A DNA stretch of 64,000 nt from Alnus glutinosa (GCF_958979055.1 NC_084894.1:4345001-4409000), one strand, 5' to 3'; counted from the first letter of the stretch, positions 1 through 14,438 are shown. Notes: a model not told the origin generated them from the letters alone. A program made the numbers and translations.

Positions 1-3000
1 AAATTTTGCTGTCTAACTTTACTCTTCAACAATGAGATGTGTTAAATGTTTGTTTGTTTTGGAGTTGCAAATATGATATGAACTTTGCATAGAACTAACG
101 AATTAGGGTTAAAAGAGTTTGTTCTTTATAATTAAATGAGTCGCATAGTCTCATATACATATATCGATACATACGAACGCGATATACGAATATGAATTGC
201 TACCCCTAATTTTCATTCATCAAATTATCTTAATAATACAAGAAAAACAAATAAGTATAATGTAATTTAGTTGTTTGAAACTTTGAACGGTATATAATTT
301 AGGAAGTTTATAGAGGAGTTGAATGCAAGGGCGGAACTAGACATATAAGGGTGGGGGACAAAAATATAAAAATAATGGGGGTAAAAATTAATTTTGGAGG
401 AAATATTTCATAAAAGAACATAAACTTTAGGGACAATTTTAAAATTTTGGGGAAGACATTAGTTCTCCCAAAGCTATACCTAGATCCACCTCTAGTTGTA
501 AGACTTACTTGTTTCATATAGTTTAAAGTGTAGGGCTTGCCTACATGGAACAAGTAGATTTCATGACTCATTTCTTAATTATAAGGTTGCTCGAATTACA
601 TGCAATTTAATAAGATAATCATAAAGAATCTTAATTAAAAAGAAATAACTATGCATTATTTACTTTTTTTTTTCTTTGTACATGGTTGATATGGTTTTTT
701 TTGGAAAAATTACAATTTTAATAACTATTTTGAAAATGCAAAACAGTTTTCAAATTAGAGAAACACAATTTGTACAAAAATTTATAGCGCTTTGTGAAGT
801 GTGTAATTTAAAAATGATTTATAAAACAAAATGCTTTTCTAACTATTTAAAAAATTATGAGTAATTTTATAAGTTCATCATGTGTTATTTTTGCGTCTTT
901 TTGAAAATGAAGTAATTTTTAAAATCACAATTTAATAGTGATCAATCACAAGCTAATGGTAATTTGAAAAATCACCTCATTTTTAGAGGAATACAAGAGA
1001 GATTTTTAACCTTACTAAACAAAAATTATAGGCTCTATTTGGCAAAGTATTTTAGGGGTATTTTTATTTTTAAATTTTTTTAAAAAAAACTGACATGACA
1101 TAAATATACAAATTGTATTTATATTTTTAAATTATATAAAAAAATTTATTATTTTTAACAAACATGCCATATATATGCCAATGAGATACGATTTCGTGTA
1201 CCCAAGTCATGTCTTTAATTAAGCGAAATGATAAACAGGATTTAATGCTTTAATCTTTGGCGAGCAAGACATGACATGACATGCATGGTTGAATAAAAAC
1301 AAATGCGATGTTGAAAACACATTTTCAATACACGGTTTTATCCCTAATCACTTTCTTGACATGACTTAATGACTAACCATTCCACCATGCTTTCGACATG
1401 TTTTTTAAGAATATATATATATATATATATGATGGCTTTTTTTTTCTTTTTCTTCAGATATTAAATATGCAATAATGGCGCAGCGTTTTATCAAAATTAA
1501 TAGAATATTACTAATTTTCCTAAGCATGACTTTGTTTGTTAAATTATTATTATTATTTTTTTATTTTCTATTTTCAAAACAAAAATACAAAATCATTTAC
1601 AAATTGATTTGACATAACAAACAAGTACTTCAAATTCACGCCAATTGCTTGCTACTTCATAGTAAGACGACAAAAAAAATCAGATTGAAAACATCATATC
1701 ATACTTCATGCTTGTTATAATGCTTGCAATATATCTCTCTCTCTCTCTCTCACTATTCAATGAAATGGGCACCATTTTATATCATTGAATTAATCCATTG
1801 TCTAGATCTAAAGCTTGTAAGAGTTTTCAAATGGGTCGTGACTTTCTTTTGCTGTACGTATTTATAAGTGACTTTTGCTTTTGTAGTTTCTTTCCGGTGT
1901 GTTAAGGTACCGGTAATCTGTCTAGATTGATTTTCTCAATTGTTAAGGTTGTATTTGTGTTTGTTTTTTACCTTTTTGTTTTTTTTATAAATTCCTTGCA
2001 ATGAGAGGACTTCAATTTCTCTCTTACCTAACGACTGATGCCGACAGCATGGGACCTAATATCTTTTGCATTGCATGCCACAAATCATGTATAAACTACT
2101 TGAGCCCTTGCCCTAATTCCTCCTAAAAGGCCATAAAAAGGACAGAAACAGCATCATGAGCCCTAACACCAATATATGAATTGAATATATATCCTGTTTG
2201 AATCAAAACCGGCAGCTTTCAAATGCCAAAAGACCCTCATGAATGTTACACGTGCTGTACAAAAAATATATATATATATATCTCAAGGATGTTTCACATC
2301 TTCCATTGGCCACTAATAAAGCCCCTCTTATCACATGCCTCTTGCATTCAGCATGTTGGGGGATGAGCGAATACTATGATGCATTCAACCCCCATTCAAG
2401 GCCATTCACGAGCCAAATCCTACGATTAAATATTAGGGTTAAATATCATTTTTGATACATGTGATTTATAGTTTTATCAAATAACTAATCGAGTTTTCAA
2501 AAGCGTTAATTATGTATATACTACTTGGGTTTTTTCATATTTTTTGATTTACTAACTCCGATAATGCCTTGTAAAAAATACTAACGATTACTTTGTCTTT
2601 TATAAAATTAATAACGTCAGTTATCAATTACGTCATCGCCTATAAAATCATGAGACTGATATGACTGACCGTGGGTAATGCGGAGAATTTGACCTAGTTA
2701 TTTGTACACGTGGCAAAATAGCCATTAGTGTTTTTGACCAAACATTAACAAGGGTAGAAAATCCAAAAATGTGCAAAATTCAGGTAATATATATAATTGA
2801 CACTATATCTTGTTGAATTTTAATTTTTAGAATTTTGTTTGTGTCGGTAAGATACTGACGTTAGAATTTTCTCTAGGTTTAGAGAGAATGAAATCCCGTA
2901 AATGTAGCCCATATGTCTAGCTGGATAGCTTTCCATAAAAGAAAAGGGGGGAGGGGGGATGAATGCAAGGTCGCAAAAAGTCTCTAAAGACTTTGGTGAT

Positions 3001-4226
3001 TCCTGAATCAGCGACAAGCTCCATCCCCCCAAATCTGCATCATGTGTAACGAGTTTCAGGTCTGAAAAGAAAGTACTATGTACCTATAATTGTCAGGTTA
3101 TCCCTAACCCATTGCTTTGTTACTGTTCAAATATATATTTATCACCAAGATTTAGAACAATTTTATATAAATTTTTAGCCACTCTCATCTAGCAAGTCGG
3201 TTTTTAATGGAGTTATATTCCGGATTAATTTGTATCATTTTGTATTATAACTAACCACACCGTCAAGTATGAATAAAATGAGTTACGGTTTTGTGGTGAA
3301 TTTACGAAGGAAGTACCTTTAGGTTGAATTTAAATGTTTTGGTAAAAAAAAATGACTATCATCATGTCAGTGTTGATAGAGTGAGACGTTGTGAACGTTG
3401 ACTGCGAAGCGTGATGATATTTTACAATCTCAAACAATCTTAATCATATGTATAAAAACTCTTAAGCACCTTCTCTTTATAAGCCGATTTTTAAGAATAT
3501 GTTCTACTTAACTAAGCATGTGTAAACCGCATAAGATTTTTTTTTCTTTTACTCAAATTGATATACATTTTTAATGCAAATTTTCATTACTTAGTTAGAT
3601 CATTGCATTTTAGTCTTCTCAATTGAAGCATTATCCAATGATAGTACATTTTCTCACTAATAATTCGTTTGGAATCAAATTTTAGGTTTTTCATTTCAGA
3701 CAGCTAATTAGTGGATTTGGTTTCCAAAAAAAATTAGCAATTCTTTTAGTCATTCCTTTATTATTCAATGTTTAATTTGTTTTTTCTTTGTTTTTACATT
3801 GGATTATATTGGCCAATAATGGAGTAATTAATTAACCTTTGCTGTAGGCTGTTGTCCTTGTAAACGTGCAACAATCTTATCACCATGACACCATCCACCC
3901 TAAACAAGTTTAGCACAATAATCACCGGCTTGACTTTCTCACTTTTGCCCTCATAATTTGACCTCTAACCAAACACGCCCGCATCTTTGTAATCATGCGC
4001 GCGCTAATTAACATGATATATATTATCGAATTACTGATGTTGAATTTATTTTCCAACCTTTTTAGCTGACAGACTAGCTAATCCAAGCTGTTCTTTCAGA
4101 TAATAATAATAGCATAATAGTTGTATAATTAAAGAAAATAGGAAGTATTAATAGAAAAAAAAAAAAAAGAAAAAAAAAAGAAAAAGAAAAAAAAGAAGAA
4201 GTCAGATGAACCCTAAAGCTTAAAGT

Positions 4227-4229
<3 letters not shown>
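1..4229. other. AT-rich intergenic DNA, no gene seen
   Basis: No open frame here resembles a known protein and none has plausible coding composition. Visible content is AT-rich spacer, a short AT run near 1412-1429, a CT microsatellite near 1732-1752, and A/T homopolymers. An A-rich, G-interrupted tract lies at about 4155-4200. Confidence 0.6.

Positions 4230-4295
<66 letters not shown>
4230..4295. repeat. (GA)n microsatellite
   Basis: About 66 bases of GA dinucleotides with one interruption (GAAAGA) near 4261. Its minus-strand translation gives an artefactual serine/leucine-rich frame. Confidence 0.95.
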
Positions 4296-4300
<5 letters not shown>

Positions 4301-5002
4301 GCCTATTGTTAGGGCTTAAACAAATCAAAATTTTCATAGATGATATGGACACCGTTTAGAGACTTATGTTTTTCTTTATTTAAAATTCAAATCAAGCTCG
4401 AGGGGATCTTTGAGATTTAATTGATAAGGAGGCTCAAGAACATGAAGATTGGCTTGCATATACAATTATAGAGTTAATATCCATTTATTTAAATCCACAA
4501 ATAAGATTATAACATGTGTTGGGCTTGCGGACCCGATACCCAGTCCATTAATTTATTGACCCAAGAGTAGCTGTGCAGTACAACATTGGTCCTCTCTTTT
4601 GGCACGTTAATAATTGTCTCTGTAATCCTAGCATGATGCGATCGCATACAAGAGTCATAAGATCTAGAGACGTTGAAACAGATGAGTACCCAATAAGAGC
4701 GGAACACATAGCAGATGGTTACAACAAAATCAATAATAAAATGCAACAACCATCAGGTAAAATAAAACTTTCACTTATTTTCTCTGCACTACTTTTGCTT
4801 TCCTTTGAATTATTCACTTTCAAATCATGTTGACCTAAACATAGAGTAATTTCAAACTCTTTTGTTAATGTCTTATTTCTTTGTATGTACTTTTGATTGT
4901 CACCTCGGCAGGTGGTTAACTGTTCTAAGAACATATAGTTTTATTTTTATTTTTAAAAAAATAACATATGTAAAAACTTATAGAAGTAACTTATGCACTT
5001 GG

Positions 5003-5004
<2 letters not shown>

Positions 5005-5062
<58 letters not shown>
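5005..5062. repeat. (AT)n microsatellite
   Basis: An uninterrupted run of about 29 AT units. Both strands give artefactual Tyr/Ile repeat frames across it. Confidence 0.95.
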
Positions 5063-5064
<2 letters not shown>

Positions 5065-5206
5065 TCTAATTCATGATTAAAAGTAAATATATATACAGTT
5101 GTGACTAAAATGTTGATAAATTTTATTCGTATATATAGGTTAATGAATGAAAAAAAATCAGTATACATATCAAGGAACTAAAATGTTGATAAATTTGATA
5201 CCATGT

Positions 5207-5540
5207 TAAAGTCCATGGGCTCAATTCACTCTAAAAAAACACCTTCAGAGAGGAGAAGACACCATGACTTATAAAGAAGCTAGGTGAATGTAAACTAAAC
5301 CCTAAACCCTAAATCAATATGGGACACTTTAAGACTCCCCCTCACGTGTGGCATTATTGGTCAAATACACGTGGACAGAACAGGGGGAAAGCCCAACAAT
5401 TAGAAGGAACTGCTCTGATATCATGTTGAGAGAAAAGTATTATATAGAATCACACGTAAGCTGTACATGAGAGGCCTATATATATAGGCTAGTAATGAAA
5501 GAAATATACATAACAATAACCAATGTGGGACAATATATAT
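5207..5540 (-). mobile_element. TRIM-like miniature LTR retrotransposon remnant
   Basis: On the minus strand, an LTR-like end (...TCTCTCAACA) at 5424 is followed by TGATATCAGAGC at 5423-5412. This matches the initiator-Met-tRNA primer-binding site TGGTATCAGAGC at 11 of 12 positions. Only about 70-80 bases further on lies a polypurine tract, GTGAGGGGGAG (5345-5335), followed directly by TCTTAAAGTGTCCCATATTG, which resembles the other LTR's TGTCCCACATTGGTTATTG. The internal region is far too short for coding, as in TRIM elements. The two LTR-like segments are clearly similar only at their starts, so the copy is old or recombined. A second PBS-like string (TGGTATCAAA, minus strand) occurs near 5201-5210. 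Telomere-like CCCTAAA units at about 5299-5315 lie in the 3' LTR-like part. Confidence 0.45.
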
Positions 5541-8500
5541 ATATAATCTAACCGTATAGAATATTAATTATGATATTTATTTAATGCAAAAGTAAATTAA
5601 TCAAACTACCAAGAAGTCAATCAATTAAATTTTAATATGTTATCAAACTTGATGATAATTAAGCTCAAGTTCCACCTGTTTAATTTAAAAACGTAATCAA
5701 ACAAAACAATCTTAAACTTTTAATATAGATCATGATTACATTCGGCTTAGCTCATATTGAGCAGCTCCTTATTACTGGCTTCTTTGTGGCAGGATGCCCA
5801 TAAATCATCAATTTCACTTTCTATCAATTCTTTCTTTCCCCAATTTTGACATATTCCCAATCAATTTGACAATGTGATTTAATTTTGATTAAAAATACAA
5901 AACTCGGAGTAAGATATATATACTATAGGATTAGACTAATAAAGGAATATTTACACTTACTTTTAGGCCTAAAAAATAAAAATTAGGGAAAACTTTTTCT
6001 GTGTTTTTGTCCTTACCTTTTCAAATTAAGCACATCATCACTATTACAGAATTTTATGTTCGTTAATGTGTATTTGGGGTGGTTTTTGTTTTTCGTTTTA
6101 AAAAATAAATAAATAAATAAATAAATTCTGATATCATATAAAGGTAAAATTGTTTTTAAACTGGTTTTTTTTTTTTTTGGTAGGGTACACATTTGAAACA
6201 AAGTTTATATAAAGGAAAATTGCTTAATTTGAGAAACTCAAACATATATAAAGTCCTACGGGCAAAAAAATTAAGAAAAATAAAATAAAAAAAGCTCAAA
6301 CAGGGTTGCCGTGTTCACATTAATTAGAGTGGCTGCGCGGCCATCCCGACAAGCATAGGGTCCTCGCGTGACCACCCCTTCTCTACTTCAGGTGGCCGTG
6401 CGGCTGTCTTAATTTTTTTAAAATAATAATAAATCAACTATTACCTCTCCAAAATTTAAGCATATGTTTTCTTGAAGAATAATGGTATATATTATATTTT
6501 TGCTTAACATCTATCCTACAATATTGACGAAGCATTTAAATCAATCATTGAATTTTTTTAAAAAAAATGATTTATCCAAAGATTAGTCAAAACTCGCACT
6601 TCAATCTTAATTATTAAATATTTGTGACATGAAAATATGATTTATAGCATTAATCTTTCTTAAAATATTCATACAACAAGGAAAAAATATAATTTATAAA
6701 AAGTATTTTATGTTTTGAATTATTTGTTAGTGTATTTGTCTTGAAAAATAAAAATAAAAAATAAACGACAAAGACAATTAACAAATCTTTATTTTATTTA
6801 CACTTACTTTGTTCCAATTACTTCCATGAAATGAATTAAGTGCATCCAATTACAGCCTAAGCTAGAGAAATATATAGAGGCATCCCTTACAGCCAAGGAA
6901 AAAATGTGCACCCAATACTTGTGATCCTTTCCTTTTTAGGCCATGAAAGGTATATAGCATCGATCCTAATTTAATTTCCACTGTATATGTTTGATCAGAT
7001 ATTTGAGAGGAACGAGGAAAAGAGGGGAAATGTCAATCTCTTTCTCACTCTTTTTCTTTTTTCTAAGCAAATGGTTTTCATTTAACTACAAAAAAGAGTA
7101 GGGACTACAAACAAAATGAAGGATATCGAGCAAAATAGGGCGAAAAGTCGAATGATCAGAAAGACGGGAGATCGAATGGATCAAATCAACCATTCTGCAT
7201 GGCGTTTGTGAGTCACCCTTTATCATGATATGATGTGATCGAATCCCTCTGAACATGAGCCTCTGAAATATATAGATCGATAGCATGGGGGGCTTCAGTT
7301 TCACCCACCATGGGATGGGATCCACAAGAGGAGGAGGAGGTTTGGCTGTAATGGTGATCACGACAAATATACGAAGTGACGTGATCAAAGTGTTGTGTTT
7401 CTGATGGGAAGCCAGTTTTTGGAGCTTCCTGGAGTACTCGACCAAACTTAGATTAATTGGCACCAAGTATAATTAGTTAGGTGGATCGAGTTTGTTTTGT
7501 TTTTTACCATGCAGCTGGGGAGTTTTAGTCTTGCAGATGCTTATGCCTGCAAAAAGAAGGAAGGAGTTGTTAGGATGAAATGAAGGGATGGGCCCAGGGT
7601 TGACAAGGAAACCCATCCTGGCCATCCAATCTCACTGATTGAATGGTGAGATAAAATTTTGAGAACTATTTTAGGTTTTGGGTTTTGAAAATGCATGAAA
7701 ATTAATTTGGTAAGGCTACATTTGAAAAGAAGTACAAGTATGCAGAGTATGCATAAATGTTTGGTATGCGAATTAATTATTTTGTTAGGAAAAATAAATA
7801 GTTTTTATTAAAAATTGAAGAAGGTAGAATATAATAATTTTGTAAGAGAATATAGCAATTCTTAAAAATAAACTCTTATCGAATAAAATAATAGTTATTT
7901 CTACAATTTTGGAGCTACCTATTTCGCGAACCATACGGCCCTTAATCTCTCATTGATTAGCAAATTAGGGAAGGAAGAGTTTGGAAGGAGGAGCTAGATT
8001 GTTAAAACACATTTATTAAAATAAGTTTGCTAAAACTAAGTTTTGTATTTAGATAGGTTAAAAGTAATTGTATATAGCAATGTCTCTATTCCTTTATTGC
8101 TTCCCTTCTACCAAACAAGGGAACAAAATATTCCCTCCATTTTTTTCCCACCCTTTCTCCCTCTTCCTTCTTTTCCTGTATTTTAGACCGAACTATCAAT
8201 CTCATTCAACTTCTTGACTATGATAATAGTTAGGCATATATGCAAATCTTATAATAATTTGAAAGCAAATAGTGGGTAGTTTTATGGTGACTTGATAAGT
8301 AAATATCCTTAATTATTATTAATCAGTAAAACTAAAAGATTGAATAAACATCCTTGTTTATCAATAATAATTGTTGTTATTGAATTGTCTCCTATTTTAA
8401 TAAAGTATTCCATAGAATAACTTTACTTAATATTAAGTAAAAAGATAGGAAGTCATGTTAACTTGAATAAACCTCAGTTTAATGGATCTTTCTCCAAGGT

Positions 8501-8872
8501 GCTTAATTTCAAATCCTAGACAGAAAAAGAGAGATTTGCAAATTCTAAACATAAGAGGAGAGAGAACCGAAGGATCAGTATTCCCTATAATTGCAATTTG
8601 ATTCGGACAAAGTCGTGAAAAAAAAATTCACAATAATAAAGCTAATGTTATTGTAATTGAACTTCCAAAGATTGAAAATAAATCATAAACATTAACGTAC
8701 AGTTTTTTTCCATATAGTTATTTTGTGAAATCATACGAAATCCACTTGAAGATAAGAGATAAGAGATTATTTCTAAGAAAAAAAAAATTATAAGAAGGTG
8801 AGCGTAGATAATTTGAAATCACAAGTAAAAATAAATGATTATATTTTAATTAGGTTTAAACACAGGCAAAAA
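5541..8872. other. AT-rich intergenic DNA, no gene seen
   Basis: No convincing coding region. A minus-strand open frame of 126 codons at 7086-7466 has no recognisable domain and is probably chance. A short GC-rich patch at 6300-6412 (GGCCGTGCGGC-type words) resembles the cores of the TIR elements near 43.3 and 60.0 kb. No terminal inverted repeats could be assigned to it. Confidence 0.55.
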
Positions 8873-8884
8873 GTAATCATATAA

Positions 8885-9184
8885 CCTCAAGGGGTTGGCC
8901 TAGTGGTCAGGTTTACAACTTTGAGGAAATATCACCCCTCGATGTCTTTGGTTCAAATTTACTTATGTGCTACCCTCTTCTTGGGGCCGACCACTCGAAC
9001 ATATCTTGCGATTTAAAACTCATGAAGTGACGTAGGACATTAAGCCAGAGATTAGCTTATGGCTTTTGGCATAAGGCCTATGTACTCGTGCTACACTACC
9101 ATTATATGTGGGTCAGTGCTGGACTGGACATGTCTCGCTGTATGACTGTAGATATCCTGTGTAAAAAATGAAAATAAAAAAAAT
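8885..9184 (+). mobile_element. tRNA-derived SINE with target-site duplication
   Basis: The body starts with an RNA polymerase III-like A box (TTGGCCTAGTGG, about 8895-8906). A B box (GGTTCAAAT, 8950-8958) follows at normal tRNA spacing. A tRNA-unrelated body comes next and then an A-rich 3' tail (about 9161-9184). It is flanked by a perfect 12-bp direct repeat, GTAATCATATAA, at 8873-8884 and 9185-9196. A box, B box, length near 300 bases, A-rich tail and perfect duplication together are diagnostic of a plant SINE. The perfect duplication suggests a fairly recent insertion. No other full copy was noticed in the window. Confidence 0.88.
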
Positions 9185-9196
9185 GTAATCATATAA

Positions 9197-12100
9197 TTAG
9201 GTTCAAGTTTTTAGTTGCTTTCACTTGCTGCATTATTGTCTATTGGCATGTGAAATGAATTAATTATTGTACATGAGATTAACGGCAGTGCACATAAAAT
9301 AAAAATTTTTATTCAAAATAAAATAAAATTTTCAACACTCAACTGACGCGACCAAATGATTACAAGATTTAAACACAATTAAGAATATATATACATATAA
9401 TTTATTTATTTTTTAAAAAAAAAATAATAATAAGGAAGGAAAATAGGAGTGGAAATATAATTTTTGTAACTTGGAGGAGGAAATATCTATCACGTATCTC
9501 GATGAAGTTAGGGATAATTATTGTGCGAGGGCACTGTGTGATGGTCAACGATGGGTAGCCACTGGGACGGTGATGAGAATTTTGTTGACATAATGGGAGT
9601 TAACGTGTGATGTGACGAGGATGAATGTGATGGGCAAGCTGGCCTCCTTTTCCAGGTGTCAACATCTATGGCTGTTTTCGTTTTAGTGGCAGCCCCACCC
9701 CCAAAGTAAAAAGAGTTTTGCTTTTCTCATTTTCTTCTTACCACTTTGCTTCTAATTCGGACTACCTCCCTATATGCATGTGCTTAACCAATTTCTCTTG
9801 GTTAATGTGTTTTTAGAAGAGAGCTAGGCTTGTTGAGTTGTTGTTAATGGGAATTTTTTTTAGGGTTTTTTCTTCTTTAAAAAGTGTAATGTAAAAGTTA
9901 AAATAATTTGGAGTGTTTTATTTTTAGTTTAAAATTTTTGTTAATGTTTTTGTTTTGAAAAAGAAAAACACAACAAAAAAAAAAAACAAGAAAATACTTT
10001 AATAAACTAAGTCGAATCAGATCGCCTCGAAACCCTTTTTCGGTTAAAACACAAAATTATTTTTATATTTATGTTATATTAAAATACCTTTTTATATAAA
10101 AAGTATATTTAAAATACATTAACAAATGCATACTTAAGATTCTAGCCTATGGATGGGCAAAAATTTGTGAACAATAAAATTATATGAGTAATGTTAAAAA
10201 TTATATTTTTATCTTACAATCATCTCGTAATATTTATTAGGTGAACCAAAACAATCATTGAATTAGTCATTGTTACAAAAAAATAAAAAAAAATTAAGGG
10301 TAGGTTGAGACGGTCATATTAATATTGTAAGATAGTTATATAGGATAAAAAAGTGGTATATAAAATTTCTCAAAGGACATTTCACCTGTGATGATCACTA
10401 TAGGAATTAAAGCAACTAAAAACAAATGATCGCCCAGTTTAATGCTAGGGACCATATTTTTATTCTCGTAATATTAATATAGCTTTTAAAATCACAATTT
10501 AATTTATTATAATGACTTTAAAAGCCACATTAACATTTAGAGGATAAAAAGATGGTCCATGTCATTACTCTTATTTCTTTTATTCTCTCCTTCTCTTTCT
10601 TTTTGTTTAGAGAATAAACCATGCATCCAAGATGTATTTCACTTATTTTAAACAAATAGTAGAAAAACTCTTAATTGTTAATTTCACAAACGTCATATAT
10701 ATTATTATGCTCGAAATCTAAAGTCTTTTTTTATTATTATTTTAAAAAAAAAAAAGAAGAAAAAAAGAAAAAGAAAAAGAAAGATACCATTAAACTACAA
10801 CATCATTAATTACTATCTTTATTCTCTAAATTAATGTTAATTTAATGAAATGATTATTAAGCAAATAGTAAATATGTAAATAAGGTTGGTTCATACTTTA
10901 ATTAAAAGAAAACATTGGCATGAAATGATGAGCTTTAAAAGAAAATATTGGCCCTGTCTCCTCCTAAACCAAACCTGAGAATTAAATAATCCCTATCACA
11001 GAAATAATATACTCATGACTTGCATTGAGCCCAACTCCTTTGAAAAATATTATTACTACTATGCAAGAACGCCTATAAATATATAATTTATTAACTGTAT
11101 GTAAAAGTATAATTAAATCTGTAACTTATATGGGGAAAAAAATACTTTAAATCAGTAATCAAATTATATATATATATATACACTTTTTCAGTTTTCTCAA
11201 CTGAGCGCCTGCTAGTTGTGTGTGATCCTTGGCTAAGTACTGAAGTTGAGATAATTAATTTGTATGTTGAAATTTCACCAAATAGAAAAGAAAGTAGAAA
11301 ATAAAAGTAACAAAAAACCGCATTGTTTTTAAATAGTTAACATGACAATGTTTAAGTTAAAAAAAAAAGAAGAAAAGAAGAAGAAGAAGAAGATGGATTT
11401 AAACATTTAATTAATATTTTAATACCCTTCTTAATGTGTGATTATGTGTAGGAATTTGTGTTCGCATGTCGGATTCATAACGTGTCAAGGCACGGTTATA
11501 AGACTATATATGTTAATCCTAACCCGACCCATTTAATTAAACAGATCATACCCATAAATTTTAACCGGTAAGTTTGCGGGTTATGTCAAAAATTGCCAGC
11601 CTTATATATGAGCTCAAACTTTTAATACGTGAAATATTTAATTAAAACATAATATAAATTCTAGCGGCAAATATGATAAACTTAAACTTATAAAATAAAT
11701 AATTTAATTATTTTATTAATGTTCTAGCTAGCATAGCCATCCACCACCGACTTAAACACAGAAAAAGGCATGAAAGTCAATATAATGCACTACAATTGGC
11801 TGTAAAATTCTAACATAATCTTCGGTGTCCATGATGTTCGAAGTGCGACCTGTCTATTTGGTGATGATGATATGATACCTTGGTTTAATATTCTATTTCT
11901 TTTTATTTTCTTGCTTAATTAACCACGCAATTAGTCTTTCCAAACTGCTTTACTTATACGTAGTCGTACGTGAATGAAGTTTTGATCTTCAGTCCAGACG
12001 GGCACGCACGTACGTTATGATCAGACAAGTTTATGCTTAATTAGGTTAATAAAGTTGACATATCTGTCAAAATTGGACAAGTTTAGTGTCTAAATTCTTT

Positions 12101-14438
12101 CCAGAGATCCAGTAATCACTGTGGTAGACGAAAAGCTTTTAGGAAACTCCAACAAATAGAAGCTTAAAGACAGGTTTATGATCATTAAATTTACATTCAT
12201 GCTCATGATATGCAAGGTTGTGTCGAGGAGCAACCGACCAATAGATAGCATTCCACCAATCTTAGCGAGGAACTTAGCTTGTTGGCCGGTTGGCAATTGG
12301 CAATTGGCATATATGTCTATCTAGCTCCTACCACAAAAAAGGAAGAAATTAACAAATCTATCTATAGGTCAGATATATAGGCTAAGTTTTATAGACACAG
12401 GCATCTAGTGTGGCATAGAACGTACAGCTTAATCCTGTCACTGTAGTGGCCGGCCTCATCTTCAATTTGAAACGAAACTAGCTAGATAACATGCTAAAAA
12501 GGGAATATGCATGATTGCTTCTGTTTATGATCTTCTACTTCTTACTTGTTCTTTTAAATGATTAATCATTGCAAGCTTAGGAAAAAAAAAAGGTATTAAT
12601 CATTACAAATCATATATATATGCTTTATCTCCTTCTAAAAGGGCTACCCTATGTAATAACCTACCGCGTGATGATCATTTGATGGAAATTAAAAAGAAAC
12701 TTGGGGGGACTGGGGGAGGGGGGAAAGAGTTTCAAGGATAGGAATGAACATGATCGAGGGCATGCAGCATGGCATATTGGCATATATATATATATATATG
12801 CTTGGTGGAAGCCTCTCCTACTAGAGCTTCAGATCGACATTTATCGAAAAATATATTTATGTATATGGGTGGTAAATGTATGCTATAATATGAATCAATA
12901 TACATGGAAAATAATTATGAAATAAAGTTGTTTATTTTTAACCGAAAATGACAGCACTGTGTCCTAATTAGAGTCTAGCTAGGATTCTTGTCTCTTTAGA
13001 CATGGCATGAATATATACAAAAAGAAAAAGAAATTGGAAGCAGGTAGCTAGCTAACGATAAAGAAGGAAGTGGTGGGCACAGATATAATTGTACGTAGAA
13101 AACAGTGGTGGGTTTGGAAATGGCAGGGTCGTATACTATGAGAACCAGAACCCAAAACCAGCGGCTGTTTTTGTTCCTGAAAAGGCAGTTAATAATAAAA
13201 ATGATTCGTAATGGGAGGGTGGAACAATAATACATGTAATTAATTAAAGAATATCTACTTGACGCTTACCAAACAGCAACAGCAACTTTAATTAGCATGT
13301 TAAGGGAATAAGGTGGGTGAGTGCTTTCCATATCCAGACACACTTAAAGAAGCTAGTGCTTTTCCAAATCCACCAATGCAAACACTTTGAGAGATGTGGG
13401 CGTGCTTTGAAAAAGAGAGATCGAACTTCCACACACGCTTACGAGGTTGCTTTCTCTTTAGGAAGAGAGGAAGGCCAGGCCAGGGAGGAATTGAAGTAAG
13501 GGAATGAACCCACCGACCAATTATAAGGAGGAGACTTGTGGCCCCGAAGGCCACGCAAAAGGACCAAAGTGATCACATTAATCCATGCCAAGACCTTTTC
13601 TTTTGCTCTCTTTCATCTTCTAAACTTCATATTTTTCCCCGAAGTTTCTAACAAAGCTATCACTTGCTGAACCCACCTTAATTAAGGACACAATTAGTCA
13701 ATCACAGATCCACAGGAAGCGAAAATGATTCTACTCTTTCATCTTTTTGTTTCTGTTTTTTGTTTTTGTTTTTTTCCAAAGGCAATATTTGAATTATGTA
13801 TGACATGTTGCAAACCAATATTTAGCCAGCTTTTTCGCTGCCTAAGTCAAAGGCAAAACGCAACAGGGATTTAAGATTTTTAGAGTTTGTTTGAGTGTGC
13901 GATTTTTTTTTTTTAAAAAAAAATATTCAAAGTTACGAATATTGAGAGAATTTATTTTTTAAAATTATGTTTTAGTGGTTTAGAAAACTTGAGTTAAAAT
14001 TTAAAAAAAAATGGATAAAACAATTAATCTTAGTAGAATTTAAATTATAAAAAACAGTATTTAAAAAATAATTTTTACCCAAACATGCCCTTAATTATAC
14101 GACACCAAAACATTAAACTAAGCATTAATTTCCATATATAACTTGATGAAACCTGTGGTTAATTTCAACTTTGCATGCATCATTTTGTAATAAACGTTCG
14201 TAAAAAGGTCGATGCATGTCACACCTTTCTCCTTTCACAAGTTAAACAATTTCTTGTGTCTCACAATATTTCATGCCGATAAATTTTATATAAAAATAGT
14301 GCCTGCATATAAACGGTCACAAGTCAATTTCATAACATGCTACCACAATATAACTTGCTTATTACCTCAAGCGGTAACAGTTTTTTTTTAACACCCTGCC
14401 AAATATAAATGCATTATTAAGCATTATGCACATGGCGG
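9197..14438. other. AT-rich intergenic DNA, no gene seen
   Basis: No supported gene. Short open frames at 12.1, 12.7, 13.0 and 13.3 kb have no known domain. A weak TIR-like pair brackets about 13880-14095 (TTTGTTTGAGTGTGC on the left, ACCCAAACATGCCC on the right). This recalls common plant hAT-type MITE ends but is too decayed for a firm call. Confidence 0.5.

Noticed and set aside
4074-4352. Ser/Leu-repeat open frame on the minus strand
   Set aside because: Created entirely by the (GA)n microsatellite and the A-rich tract beside it.
4862-5168. Tyr/Ile-repeat frames on both strands
   Set aside because: Created by the (AT)n microsatellite.
5299-5315. Telomere-like CCCTAAA repeats
   Set aside because: Only about two to three units, inside a TRIM-like repeat; not a telomere or interstitial telomeric array.
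7086-7466. 126-codon minus-strand open frame
   Set aside because: No recognisable domain, no splice partners or neighbouring exons. The length is possible by chance in 64 kb.
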